Below are positions 54,207 through 62,789 of a stretch of DNA of 64,000 bases, in pieces (the stretch's first letter is position 1; each line of letters starts with the position of its first letter). The notes beneath the pieces are model-generated. The model did not search any database. It saw only the letters and a program-made list of their open reading frames with translations, and was not told the origin of the DNA. The position numbers were made by a program, and so were the translations under genes. The stretch is from a bacterium (GTDB lineage Bacteria > Myxococcota_A > UBA9160 > UBA4427): contig JANSYR010000001.1 of the NCBI GenBank assembly GCA_024742285.1, positions 620,001-684,000 on the forward strand. The letters are read 5' to 3'.

Positions 54207-55289
54207 ATGCGAGAGCTGCGGGACATCCTCGACGCCTTCGACCGTCTCTCCCGCTCCGGCGAGTCCGCGGTACTGGCGAGTGTCGTGGGCACGACGGGCT
54301 CGACCTATCGTCGTCCCGGCGCGCGCACTCTGATCCTTTCCGACGAGCGAACGATCGGCCTCGTCAGTGGAGGTTGCCTCGAGGGAGATCTGCTCTTGCG
54401 CTCTCGGCTGGTCCGAGCGAGCGGTACGCCTGAGCTCGTCGAGTACGACGCAACGCGGGAAGACGACGTCCTCCTGGGCCTGGGCCTGGGCTGCGGCGGC
54501 GTCGTGCGGGTCTGGCTCGAACGGGTCGATGCCTCAGCGCCGGGCCCGCTCACGTTCCTGCGTAGCTGCCTGGAAGAGCGCCTCGCAGGAGCTGTCGCTG
54601 TCGAGCTGGCCGGCCCCCAGCGCGGTCGTTGGTCCGGGCTTCGCGGCGATGGCTGGCGCTGGAACCTCTCCGCGTCGGAGACGCTCGAGCGAGGACTGCG
54701 CGAAGCACTGCGGACGGGCCGCCACGCAGTCCTCGAAAGTCCACGGCGAGAGACGGCCATCGAATCGGTTGCAATTCCCAAGCGTCTGGTCGTCTTCGGG
54801 GCCGGCCCGGATGCCGCCCCGCTTTCCCGCACCGCGACCCGACTGGGCTGGGACGTCACGATCGTCGATACCCGTTCCGCCGGACTGACCGCTTCCCGCT
54901 TTCCCGGAGCTCGACTGCGCGAATGTTCATTCGCGCGGGCCGCGAAGGAGACGGGCGTCGACGCGGACACCTTCACAGTCGTGATGACGCATCACTATCT
55001 GCACGACCTGACCGTTCTCCGAAGTCTTCTATCCCACAACCCGCGCTACATCGGGATGCTTGGTCCAAGGCATCGGTTCGAGGACCTGATCCGCGAGCTT
55101 CGTGAGGAGGGCGTGTTCCTGGACGGCGATCAATTCGATCGGATCTACGCTCCCGCCGGACTCGACCTCGGCGCAGATGCACCGGACGAGATCGCGATCG
55201 CAGTCGTTGCCGAGATGCAAGCGGTGGCTGCCGAGCGAACAGCTGGATTCCTCAGGGATCGCAAGGGTCCGATCCACGCGGCGCCTTGA
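54207..55289 (+). CDS. XdhC/CoxI-family molybdenum-hydroxylase maturation protein
   Basis: The 360-residue product has an N-terminal XdhC_CoxI domain (SVVGTTGSTYRRPGARTLI, GLVSGGCLEGDL, GLGLGCGGVVRVW) and a C-terminal Rossmann domain (LVVFGAGPDAAPLSRTATRLG). XdhC binds the molybdenum cofactor, helps sulfurate it, and inserts it in the apoenzyme. The AGGAGGG site precedes ATG 54207, 11 bp after the cytochrome. Its position at the end of the operon fits maturation of IorAB. Confidence 0.93.
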   Translation: MRELRDILDAFDRLSRSGESAVLASVVGTTGSTYRRPGARTLILSDERTIGLVSGGCLEGDLLLRSRLVRASGTPELVEYDATREDDVLLGLGLGCGGVVRVWLERVDASAPGPLTFLRSCLEERLAGAVAVELAGPQRGRWSGLRGDGWRWNLSASETLERGLREALRTGRHAVLESPRRETAIESVAIPKRLVVFGAGPDAAPLSRTATRLGWDVTIVDTRSAGLTASRFPGARLRECSFARAAKETGVDADTFTVVMTHHYLHDLTVLRSLLSHNPRYIGMLGPRHRFEDLIRELREEGVFLDGDQFDRIYAPAGLDLGADAPDEIAIAVVAEMQAVAAERTAGFLRDRKGPIHAAP

Positions 55290-55313
55290 CGCGCGGCGCC
55301 GGCGCATGCTGCT

Positions 55314-57020
55314 TCAGGCTGCGGCGATCTCCGCGGAGTCATCCCCGAGGAAGCGCTCCTGCTCGCGTTCCATCCACTCGCGCACGCGATCATCCGAGAC
55401 TCCCTCGGATCGAAGCACCTCCGCCGCCAGCTCGAGGCCCCGGGGAACGCTCTGCGCCACGACGGGCGACAGGCCCAACGCCTCGAAGCGCGTCCGATCG
55501 ACGGCGTCGTCCACGGACACGAAACGACGAAGCCCCGGAAAGTGCATGTCGATGACCGGGGTCAAGTCGCGCGACACCTCGTACCGGGCGATGGTGATCA
55601 CGACGGAACTGCGCTCGTCGATGGACAACGCCTGCATGAGCCGCACGTCTCCGAGATCCCCGAACGCCACCGCGTAGCCATCAGCGCTCGCCCGAAGAAA
55701 GCGGTCGTAGTCCATCTCGACGGCGTCGTAGCGAAGTCCGTGCGATTCGAGGGCATCCGCGACGCGACGCCCCACCTCGTCCAGCCCGAACACGACCACC
55801 GGAGCCACCGTGCTGGTCGACGGCGCAGGTCCTGAAGCGTCGGCGGGCTCCCTCCATCGCCGGATGCGGCGGGCGGCGGCGTTGCCCAGCGCTGCCACCG
55901 AGGGCGTCAGCGCCAAGCTGACGGCGACCCCGGCGACGACGATTCCCACCGCCTGCTCGCCGAGGCCCGCCCGAACGGCCGGCATCGCGACGATGACGAA
56001 GGCGAACTCGCTCCCCTGGGCCAGCAGCGCGCCGAGCTGGATCGCACCCGCGTTCGACCATCCGAAGACGCGGGCCGACGCCGCGACGAGCAACGTCTTC
56101 AGAGCGAGGAGCAGGAACAGAAACGCGACGATGGCACCGGCATCCGCGAGGATCGCCCGCCAGTCGAGCGACATGCCGATCGTGATGAAGAAGAAGCCGA
56201 GCAGCAGGGCACGGAACGGCTTCGTCTCACTCTGGATGATGCTCCGGTACGGCGTCTCTCCGATGATCATCCCACCGAGGAAGGCGCCCAGGGTGAGGGA
56301 CAACTCGGCGCTCGCCGTGGCGACGGCCGTAGCCAACACGACCAGCAGAGCCGTTGGCGTGAAGATGTCCTCGTTCATCGATCGCGCGAGGAAGCGGAAG
56401 AGCGGGTCGACGAGATAGCGGCCGATCGCGACGGCTGCGACGAAAGCGACCGCCCCCTTGCCGAGCGCCGTCCCGAGTGCGCTCAGCACATCGGCCCCGG
56501 CCGCGCCGGTGCTGCCGCTGGCCAATACGAGCAGGAAGATCGCGAAGATGTCCTGGAAGATGAGGACTGCGGTCGCCGTCCGACCGACGGGGCAACCTTG
56601 CTGCTGCCGTTCCCGGAGCGTCTGAACGACGACGGCGGTCGAGGAGAGCGCGAGCCCTCCGCCGAGCAGCGCGGCCTGGTCGATGGGGATGCCCGCGATC
56701 GTGGCGCCCCACGTGAAGACGATCGCGCACAGCAGGATCTGCAGCGGACCCAGGCCGAAAATGTCCCGTCGCGCTTCCCAGATCGTCCCGATCGAGAAGT
56801 GCATCCCGATCTCGAAGAGCAGGAAAACCACGCCGAGCTCGGCCAGGAGGTGCGTCGTGGAGGTCTCCGCTGCCCAGTCCAGGCCGTGGGGGCCGATGAG
56901 CAGCCCCGCCATGAGATAGCCGACGATCGGGCTCAGCCCGAGACGGCGCGACATCGCAATGGCAAGGACACCCACGAGCAGGAGCAGGATCAAGGGCTGG
57001 AGTACATGCAACGCTTCCAT
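55314..57020 (-). CDS. Kef-type cation:proton antiporter with TrkA-N (RCK) domain
   Basis: The 568-residue product has 12-13 membrane helices of the CPA2 family (GLSPIVGYLMAGLLIGPHGL, ELGVVFLLFEIGMHFS, ALSSTAVVVQTLRER, LGAFLGGMIIGETPYR) and a C-terminal RCK/TrkA-N Rossmann domain (VVVFGLDEVGRRVADAL). It would exchange K+ or Na+ for protons with nucleotide-sensitive gating. ATG 57020 overlaps the stop of a LysR remnant (TGATG); GTG 57032 is a weaker alternative. It is convergent with XdhC and is the last intact gene before the right end of the island. Confidence 0.9.
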   Translation of the reverse strand: MEALHVLQPLILLLLVGVLAIAMSRRLGLSPIVGYLMAGLLIGPHGLDWAAETSTTHLLAELGVVFLLFEIGMHFSIGTIWEARRDIFGLGPLQILLCAIVFTWGATIAGIPIDQAALLGGGLALSSTAVVVQTLRERQQQGCPVGRTATAVLIFQDIFAIFLLVLASGSTGAAGADVLSALGTALGKGAVAFVAAVAIGRYLVDPLFRFLARSMNEDIFTPTALLVVLATAVATASAELSLTLGAFLGGMIIGETPYRSIIQSETKPFRALLLGFFFITIGMSLDWRAILADAGAIVAFLFLLLALKTLLVAASARVFGWSNAGAIQLGALLAQGSEFAFVIVAMPAVRAGLGEQAVGIVVAGVAVSLALTPSVAALGNAAARRIRRWREPADASGPAPSTSTVAPVVVFGLDEVGRRVADALESHGLRYDAVEMDYDRFLRASADGYAVAFGDLGDVRLMQALSIDERSSVVITIARYEVSRDLTPVIDMHFPGLRRFVSVDDAVDRTRFEALGLSPVVAQSVPRGLELAAEVLRSEGVSDDRVREWMEREQERFLGDDSAEIAAA

Positions 57021-57190
57021 CAGCTGCTCCACAAGGTCTGTGCCACAGGCTCTTCGGCGAGGGCGTCGATGAACGCCCGCGCCTTGGACGTCACATAGCG
57101 CCCCGAAGGCTGCACAGCCATGACATCGAGCTCCGCGTCGAGCTGCTCGCTCGAGATGGGCAGGGCACGCGATGCGGTCACATCAGCAAG
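57020..57190 (-). pseudogene. LysR-family regulator, C-terminal remnant
   Basis: The minus-strand frame reads ALPISSEQLDAELDVMAVQP and SGRYVTSKARAFIDALAE before a TGA that overlaps the antiporter ATG. This is the last part of a LysR effector domain (PSxRYxxxKxRAFIDxLxE). An in-frame stop lies immediately upstream and no HTH or further effector domain is present. About 55 of 300 residues remain. The full gene was probably the translationally coupled regulator of the antiporter, cut by the event that formed the right end of the island. Confidence 0.75.
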
Positions 57191-57421
57191 GCATTCTCAG
57201 ACCGCTGGACGGCGTTCGCCGGCGTCGTCTAGGGCGAGCTCGACGAAGGCGCGCTCGCGGAACTTCGCCGGATGGTGGAGGAGCCCCCGGAGCGCCGCGC
57301 GCGGCGGCTTGCTGGAAGCGACTCCGATGGCGCCCCCCCTCTCGCCCTCTTGTTGGCCATCTGTACTCCGAGCGCGCACTTGGAGCTGCCGCCAGCGATC
57401 TTCGGTTCGGGGCAGGAGTCT

Positions 57422-57446
57422 GTTCGAATCCATGTCGGGGATCCAC
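57422..57446 (+). repeat. attR: 25-bp copy of tRNA-Gln 3' end
   Basis: These 25 bases are identical to 43723-43747, the 3' end of tRNA-Gln. No other part of a tRNA is present here, so this is the displaced 3' end left by integration. The 230 bp on its left, up to the LysR remnant, hold no recognisable gene. Confidence 0.9.
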
Positions 57447-57472
57447 TCATTCCTTGCGCGCGCGGAGCGCGC

Positions 57473-58456
57473 TCAGGCCATGGATGAGCTTGCTGCGCGC
57501 TCGCCGTCGCCATCCTCGTCTGACCTGAACATCCGGCGATAGTCGGTCGGGTTCTTGCCGACGATCCGCTGGAACTGCGCCCGGAAGGTGGGCGTCGAGC
57601 GGAATCCGACCGCCGACGCGATGCCGTCGACGTTGAGTCGGCTCGTCTCGAGCAGTTCCTGCGCGCGACGAATCCGCGCCTGTCGGATCCAGGAGGCCGG
57701 CGTCGCGCCCGTTTGTTCCCGGAATTTCCGGCTCAGCGAGCGCGTGCTCATCCCGGATTGTCGAGCGATGGCTTCGATCGAGAGGCGCTTCCCGAGATTC
57801 GATTCGATCCAGTCCAGCAGGTTCGCCACCGAGTCGTCGTCACTCGCCGGCATCGGACGAGCGATGAACTGCGCCTGCCCCCCGTCCCGTTCGAGCGGCG
57901 CGACCGTCAACCGGGCGATCTCCGAGGCGACGGCGGCGCCATGGTCGCGGCGAACCATGTGAAGGCAGAGGTCGATCCCGGCGGCCGCGCCAGCGGAGGT
58001 CAGGAACTGACCGTTGTCGACGAACAAGACGGACGGGTCGACGTCGATCGCCGGAAACCGTTCCGCGAGCTCGTCGGTCGCGCGCCAGTGCGTCGTCGCC
58101 CGAAAGCCGGACAGCAATCCGGCCGTCGCGAGAACGAAGGCGCCCGTGCAGATGGAAGCGATCCGCGCGCCGCGCTCGGCGGCCGCTCGAAGTGCAGAGA
58201 CGGTCTTGCGCGGGATCGGGCGGTCGAGATCGGCAAGCCCCGGTACGACGATCGTCTCCGCGTCCTCGAGGGCCGAGAGGTCGTGGGGCACGCGCAACTC
58301 GAAGCCCACGGATTCCACCCGCTTCGTCCCTCCGCAGACCGCCACGGAATACGCGGCCGCGCCGTCGGGCAGTCGGACCCGAGCGAAGACGTCGCAAGGC
58401 ACGCCGAGATCGAAGGGAACGACGCTGTGTAGGGCGAGAACGGCCACGCGGTGCAT
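57473..58456 (-). CDS. GlxA-type transcriptional regulator (DJ-1/PfpI + AraC HTH)
   Basis: The 327-residue product joins an N-terminal DJ-1/PfpI-like domain (1-170; nucleophile-elbow-like ASICTGAFVLA with Cys103) to a C-terminal AraC double HTH (SIEAIARQSGMSTRSLSRKF, NVDGIASAVGFRSTPTFRAQF, GKNPTDYRRMF). ATG 58456 starts MHRVAVLALH, directly entering the Rossmann-like fold. Such regulators often control amine, nitrogen or aldehyde metabolism genes. It ends 27 bp outside attR, so it belongs to the chromosome. Confidence 0.9.
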   Translation of the reverse strand: MHRVAVLALHSVVPFDLGVPCDVFARVRLPDGAAAYSVAVCGGTKRVESVGFELRVPHDLSALEDAETIVVPGLADLDRPIPRKTVSALRAAAERGARIASICTGAFVLATAGLLSGFRATTHWRATDELAERFPAIDVDPSVLFVDNGQFLTSAGAAAGIDLCLHMVRRDHGAAVASEIARLTVAPLERDGGQAQFIARPMPASDDDSVANLLDWIESNLGKRLSIEAIARQSGMSTRSLSRKFREQTGATPASWIRQARIRRAQELLETSRLNVDGIASAVGFRSTPTFRAQFQRIVGKNPTDYRRMFRSDEDGDGERAASSSMA

Positions 58457-58625
58457 TGGCCGGATTCTAGCGATCGTCGGCCGAGGAGTGGCCGTCGCGC
58501 GCTTCCTATGACTGCAGGACGACATGGCGCCGCGTCGTTTGGCAGGAAAGCGACCTTAATTGGCGATCGCGCCACGAGGGGATCTTCTAGCCTCGCACGA
58601 TCCAACCGATCAGGAGGTCCGCTCC

Positions 58626-59060
58626 ATGGAACCGATCGTGCGCGAAGCACCGCTCATCGCCTACATCGCTCCGGCCCTTCAGGGACTCGTCTTCATCACG
58701 CTGATGTCGCTCGTCAAGGAGCCCCTGCGACGTCAGATCAACGTCGTCATCGCCGGCGGGTTCGCGACGATCTACGTGAACGGCGGCTTCGGCCCCTGGG
58801 AGTTCGTCTACATGGCCACGGCGATCGTCCCCGCGGTCCTCGGACATCGTTCGTACCGCTACATCGGAATCGCCTGGCTGATGCACACCTTCTGGGATCT
58901 CGCGCATCACTTCTACGGCAATCCGCTCTGGGCATTCGACGAGCTCTCGTCGCTGGGATGTGCCGTGATGGACGCGGTCGTCGCGGTCTGGTTCTTCATG
59001 GACGCGCCTTCGGTGTTCTCCCTGCTCTCTCGCCGGAACGACGCAGCGCCGGTCGCGTAG
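58626..59060 (+). CDS. DUF6010 membrane protein
   Basis: The 144-residue product has four hydrophobic segments (APALQGLVFITLMSLV, INVVIAGGFATIYVNGG, VYMATAIVPAVLG and VMDAVVAVWFF) and the motif WLMHTFWDLAHHFYGNPLW with several His residues, matching DUF6010. The AGGAGG site precedes ATG 58626. Function is unknown; the His-rich membrane-proximal motif could bind metal. It is a single gene divergent from GlxA. Confidence 0.8.
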   Translation: MEPIVREAPLIAYIAPALQGLVFITLMSLVKEPLRRQINVVIAGGFATIYVNGGFGPWEFVYMATAIVPAVLGHRSYRYIGIAWLMHTFWDLAHHFYGNPLWAFDELSSLGCAVMDAVVAVWFFMDAPSVFSLLSRRNDAAPVA

Positions 59061-59216
59061 GGCTTCAGGTCCCCCGTCGCGGCGCCCGATCGCTTTGGGG
59101 GCCTGCATCCTTCCCGTCGCAGCCGAGGACCGCTTCGGATTCGCTGCTGCCGACGCGTTGCCGGCGAGATTCCGGCACGGCTCATGACGAGGGGAGAAAA
59201 CGCCGAAGCGAGAGGC

Positions 59217-60332
59217 ATGCGCCGATCACTCGTCGTCTTCCGGGTTGGAGTCCTCCTTCTTCTCGTGTCTCTCGCCGCGCCCTCGCCGGCCGTCGCGGCG
59301 GCACCGATCCCGGTCGCGCCGACGATCGAGGTCCGGAACGAGGACTGGGTCCCGCTTCCGGTCGAGGAAATGAAGCGGGCTGCGGGCGACGCGGCGTTCG
59401 ACCGACTGACCGACGCCGGGCGGCTGCGGCTCGAGCCCGGCGCGACGGAGGGACGACTCACGGTCGTGATCGCGCTGGTCGGTCCGGCGGAGACGGCGGG
59501 GGTGACGATGACCCTCGACGCGGGCGGTCGGCCCACCCTCGTGTCCAACGCGACGATCAGCGTTCGCGGACTCGACCACGCGGGCATCCATCGCGCGTTC
59601 CAGCACGTGGGCAGCGAAGCCGCGGATCGCCTGGTCGCCAAGCTGGACCTCTTCGAAGCGTCGCCGGCCGCGCCCGGCCGTCCCGGCGCGCGCCCCACGC
59701 TCGGAGATCCGGAGCGGCGCGCTCGCTTCGATCGCGCCCAGGAGGCCAAGCGGGCCGAGCGATATGCGGAGTCCCATGCCGCGTTCGAGGGCGTCGTCGA
59801 CTCCGGCCCGAAGGGCGGCGACACGCTCGCCGAGATGGCTGCCGACGAGCTTCGCTACGGCCTGCCCGTCTACGAAGCCCGCCAGGCGCTGAACGCCCTC
59901 GGCCAGGTCGGCGGCCGGGGCGGACGCGCCGGCGAGACCGCTGCCCGACTCGAACGGGCGGAGCATCTCTACCGTCAGATCCGCGCGGAGAACGCTGACG
60001 ATGCCGTGCGCCTCACGGAAGCGGACCGCGCGATCGACGAGATCCAGATCGTGCGGAAGGCGTTCGCCAACGCGCTGCGCGCCCAGGCGATGAACCGGGT
60101 GTCGGTCGCGCGCATGATGCTCACGCAGCACGTGATGATGGAAGGCGTCTGCCCGGATCTCGAGACGACCCGGGACCTCCTTCCCGCCGAGGACGGCCTC
60201 TCGCGCCTCTCGCTCGAAGACGCTGGCGCGTCTTCGGGTTCGCCCGGCGCGCGGTCCTACCGATTCGACCTGTCCGCGGGCGGCGAGCCCGTCATCCTCG
60301 ACTGCGACCGGGACGGCGTGCGCGTTCGTTAG
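59217..60332 (+). CDS. Exported hypothetical protein
   Basis: I do not recognise this protein of about 371 residues. It has a signal peptide (VVFRVGVLLLLVSLAAPSPAVA) and a mature part with a helical central repeat-like region (RFDRAQEAKRAERYAESHAAF, TAARLERAEHLYRQIRAE) that resembles tetratricopeptide-type helices but without a clean consensus. ATG 59217 gives a standard signal peptide; ATG 59184 would add 11 residues. It probably lies in the periplasm. Confidence 0.65.
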   Translation: MRRSLVVFRVGVLLLLVSLAAPSPAVAAAPIPVAPTIEVRNEDWVPLPVEEMKRAAGDAAFDRLTDAGRLRLEPGATEGRLTVVIALVGPAETAGVTMTLDAGGRPTLVSNATISVRGLDHAGIHRAFQHVGSEAADRLVAKLDLFEASPAAPGRPGARPTLGDPERRARFDRAQEAKRAERYAESHAAFEGVVDSGPKGGDTLAEMAADELRYGLPVYEARQALNALGQVGGRGGRAGETAARLERAEHLYRQIRAENADDAVRLTEADRAIDEIQIVRKAFANALRAQAMNRVSVARMMLTQHVMMEGVCPDLETTRDLLPAEDGLSRLSLEDAGASSGSPGARSYRFDLSAGGEPVILDCDRDGVRVR

Positions 60333-60393
60333 GCGCGAGCGAAGGCGATCGGGTCGAGCGCGGGGAAGGGACGGCGCGAGCCGGTGCTGCGCG

Positions 60394-61578
60394 TCAGCGG
60401 GGCGCGAACTCGATCGGCATCCGGTGGAAGCCGTGGAGGAACTCGCTGTAGGCGCGTTCGGCCCCCGACGTGACCTCGTAGTCCGGGGCCACCGCCAGGA
60501 TCTCCTCGAGCAGGACCCTTCCCTCGAGATTGCCGAGGTGCTCTCCGATGCACTTGTGGTAGCCGTGGCCGAAGGAGAGGGATCGCTTCGGGCGACGTGA
60601 GAGGTCGAAGCGATCCGCCTCGTCGAACTCCTCCTCGTCCCGGTTGCCGGAGGCCCAGAGGAACATCACGCCCTGGCCGGGCTGGAGTTTCTGACCGCGC
60701 ATCTCGACCTCGCCCTTCACGAAGCGGCCGAGCAGGTTCGTCGGCTGGTCGTAGCGAAGCGACTCGGCGAAGGCGTGCGGCACCTGGGCGCGATCCGCGA
60801 CGACCTGGCTTCGCTGGTCCGGATTCTGCCAGAGGTAGTAGATGGTATTCGCGACCGCGAGGGTCACGACCTCGACCCCCGTCACGAGGAGCGTGTGGGT
60901 CGCGCCGATGATCGAAGCCACGCTCAGCGGCTTGCCTTCCGCCTCGGTGCGCATCATGACGGAGATGTGGTCCTCGCGGCCCTGGTCGCCCTCTTCCATT
61001 CGCTGCTGGACCGCCGCCGCGATCCCGCCGATCAGCGCTTCGCCGGCCTTCTCGTTCTCGGGCCGGCCTCCGATCTGTCCCGGCTCGCGTTCGAAGAACT
61101 TCGCCACGAGCGCGCGCAGCCGGAACGTCTCGTCCTCGGGGATCCCGAGGAGGCTCCCGGTGATCCGGGTCGCCAGGGGATCGGCGAGGTCGCGATAGAC
61201 GTCGAAGCGCCCCTTCGCCGCCAGCGGCTCGAGGATCTCCCGCGTCATCGCCCGAACGTCGGCCTCCATCTCGTTCGCGGCGCGGCGCGTGTAGCGCGGC
61301 ACGAACATGCGTCGGTAGTCGCGCTGGCGCGGCATGTCGAGCGTCGAGAAGACGGGATCCGGCGGCGGCGGGCGCTTGAGCAGGACCATCTCCGGCGCGA
61401 CGCCCTGTTCGGCCGTGAAGAGATCCATCGACGTGCTCGTCCAGATGTCCTCGAACTTCGAGAGGAACCAGGTGTCGTACTTCTCGTGATAGAAGACCGG
61501 CGCCTCGCGACGGAGCTCCGCATAGACGGGGAACGGGTCGCGCATGACGGCGTCGGAGTAGGGGTCGTAGTCGACCAT
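60394..61578 (-). CDS. Cytochrome P450 with atypical I-helix
   Basis: The 394-residue product has ExxR in ESLR (272-275) and the heme loop FGHGYHKCIGEHL (336-348, Cys343). The oxygen-activation motif, usually AGxxTT or GxDT, reads TGVEVVTL: the acidic Glu236 is kept but the next Thr is Val237. P450s without this Thr often use other proton routes or catalyse unusual reactions. ATG 61578 begins MVDYDPYSD; the longer frame upstream lies in the VOC gene. It follows the VOC protein by 4 bp, so they are one operon. Confidence 0.92.
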   Translation of the reverse strand: MVDYDPYSDAVMRDPFPVYAELRREAPVFYHEKYDTWFLSKFEDIWTSTSMDLFTAEQGVAPEMVLLKRPPPPDPVFSTLDMPRQRDYRRMFVPRYTRRAANEMEADVRAMTREILEPLAAKGRFDVYRDLADPLATRITGSLLGIPEDETFRLRALVAKFFEREPGQIGGRPENEKAGEALIGGIAAAVQQRMEEGDQGREDHISVMMRTEAEGKPLSVASIIGATHTLLVTGVEVVTLAVANTIYYLWQNPDQRSQVVADRAQVPHAFAESLRYDQPTNLLGRFVKGEVEMRGQKLQPGQGVMFLWASGNRDEEEFDEADRFDLSRRPKRSLSFGHGYHKCIGEHLGNLEGRVLLEEILAVAPDYEVTSGAERAYSEFLHGFHRMPIEFAPR

Positions 61579-61582
61579 CAGG

Positions 61583-61981
61583 TCACCCCTGTCCGATCTC
61601 GAGCATGTTGCCGTCGGGATCCGTCGCCTGGGACACGAAGCGACCGGGCCGGAGCTCGAAGGGCGGGAGCACGACCTGGCCGCCCTTCGCCTCGAGCGCC
61701 GCAACGGTCGCCGCGACGTCCTCGACCTCGAGGGTCAGGTACCGGATCCCGGTCCGCCCGGACCACGACTCGGCCTCGTCCGGCTCCGGCAGCGTCTCGG
61801 GGACCATCACGCGAAGGATGCTCTCACCGGCGGCGAGCTTGTGGATCGTCCCGATGTTCGGGAGCACGAGCGGGTCGAGGCGCTCGAGACCGAAGACCTC
61901 GACGTAGAAGGCGAGCAGCGGCTCGGCCTCCCGGGTGATGAGCCCCGCGTCGAGCGCGGGCTTGGAAAGGCCGATTCCCAT
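61583..61981 (-). CDS. VOC-family (glyoxalase/dioxygenase-like) protein
   Basis: The 132-residue product has the paired beta-alpha-beta-beta-beta layout of the vicinal-oxygen-chelate fold: PLLAFYVEVFGLERL, IRYLTLEVEDVAATVAALEA and FVSQATDPDGNMLEIGQG. The final Glu and one His or Glu in each half may bind metal. It is the first gene of an operon with the P450 and divergent from a TetR gene. It may bind or open a P450 product. Confidence 0.85.
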   Translation of the reverse strand: MGIGLSKPALDAGLITREAEPLLAFYVEVFGLERLDPLVLPNIGTIHKLAAGESILRVMVPETLPEPDEAESWSGRTGIRYLTLEVEDVAATVAALEAKGGQVVLPPFELRPGRFVSQATDPDGNMLEIGQG

Positions 61982-62024
61982 GCGTCTTCCTCCTCGAATC
62001 CGGTCGCTGGCGATATACGATACT

Positions 62025-62049
62025 CCTGGTAGCTTATTTCGCTACCGGG
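62025..62049. promoter_or_regulatory. Probable TetR operator
   Basis: CCTGGTAGC and GCTACCGGG form a 9-bp inverted repeat with one mismatch and a 7-bp spacer (TTATTTC) in the 84-bp gap between the VOC-P450 operon and the divergent TetR gene. Size, symmetry and place fit a TetR dimer site controlling both directions. Confidence 0.6.
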
Positions 62050-62065
62050 ACCAGGAGCGCGCGTC

Positions 62066-62716
62066 ATGCCCACGGCGAAGGCCGGAAAGAAGAGACCGAC
62101 CGCCGCGCCGCCCCGGCCGCGACGCTCTGGACGCCCTCGCGACCCCGACGCCGACCGCTCGATCATCGACGCCACCCTCGACCTGATCGCCGAGCAGGGA
62201 TTCGACGGCGTTCGCGTCGCGGACGTCGCCGACCGGGCCGGCGTCGCCAAGACCACGATGTACCGGCGCTGGCCGAGCAAGACCCACCTCGTCGTCGCCG
62301 CACTCCGCGCCGCGCCGCCCCTCGACCCGATCGATACGGGCAGCGTCGACGAAGACCTCCGGACGCTGCTGACCCAGTTCATCGGCATCACCGAGACGGT
62401 CCCCCTCGTCGGTCTCCTCGCCTCCCTCGCCGCCGAGCGCCAGAAGGAGCCGCGACTCGCCCAGGAGATGGACGACTACGTCCTCGAGCGGATGCGCCCG
62501 GTCGCGGAAGCACTCGAGCGCGGCGTCGAGCGCGGCGAGCTCCCCGCGGAGGCGGACCTCGACCTGATGGCGGGCATGCTGGGTGGCGCGGTCGTGCTGC
62601 GCCTCTTCTTCGGCGGCGCGACGGATGCGGGAACCGTGGACCGGCTCGTCGACATGGTCCTCCGCTCGGCGCAACCGCCCGGGACGAACGCGCGTGAATC
62701 GAGCGAGCGCGCATGA
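62066..62716 (+). CDS. TetR/AcrR-family transcriptional regulator
   Basis: The 216-residue product has a basic N-terminus (AKAGKKRPTAAPPRPRRSG) and a TetR HTH (GVRVADVADRAGVAKTTMYR, then RWPSKTHLVVAAL), followed by a TetR_C_11-type helical ligand domain. It is divergent from the VOC-P450 operon, with a strong inverted repeat between them, so it is very likely their repressor. The dioxygenase-like gene follows 73 bp later and may be co-transcribed. Confidence 0.92.
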   Translation: MPTAKAGKKRPTAAPPRPRRSGRPRDPDADRSIIDATLDLIAEQGFDGVRVADVADRAGVAKTTMYRRWPSKTHLVVAALRAAPPLDPIDTGSVDEDLRTLLTQFIGITETVPLVGLLASLAAERQKEPRLAQEMDDYVLERMRPVAEALERGVERGELPAEADLDLMAGMLGGAVVLRLFFGGATDAGTVDRLVDMVLRSAQPPGTNARESSERA

Positions 62717-62789
62717 ATCCCGGCCTCGAGTCTTCTCATCCTGGCCGCTTCGAAACGAAGTCGCCCCACTGCAACGGAGCCCCCCACCC

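Larger units (their letters stand above)
43723..57446. mobile_element. Genomic island integrated in tRNA-Gln
   Basis: A 25-bp direct repeat of the tRNA-Gln 3' end flanks 13.7 kb holding an excisionase-like HTH gene, AraC-RND-adaptor, peroxiredoxin, the Ior-cytochrome-XdhC operon, a Kef-type antiporter and a LysR remnant. This is the classic footprint of tyrosine-recombinase integration, but no intact integrase is present, so the island appears immobile or depends on a recombinase supplied elsewhere. The truncated LysR near the right end suggests deletions or rearrangement. Confidence 0.85.
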
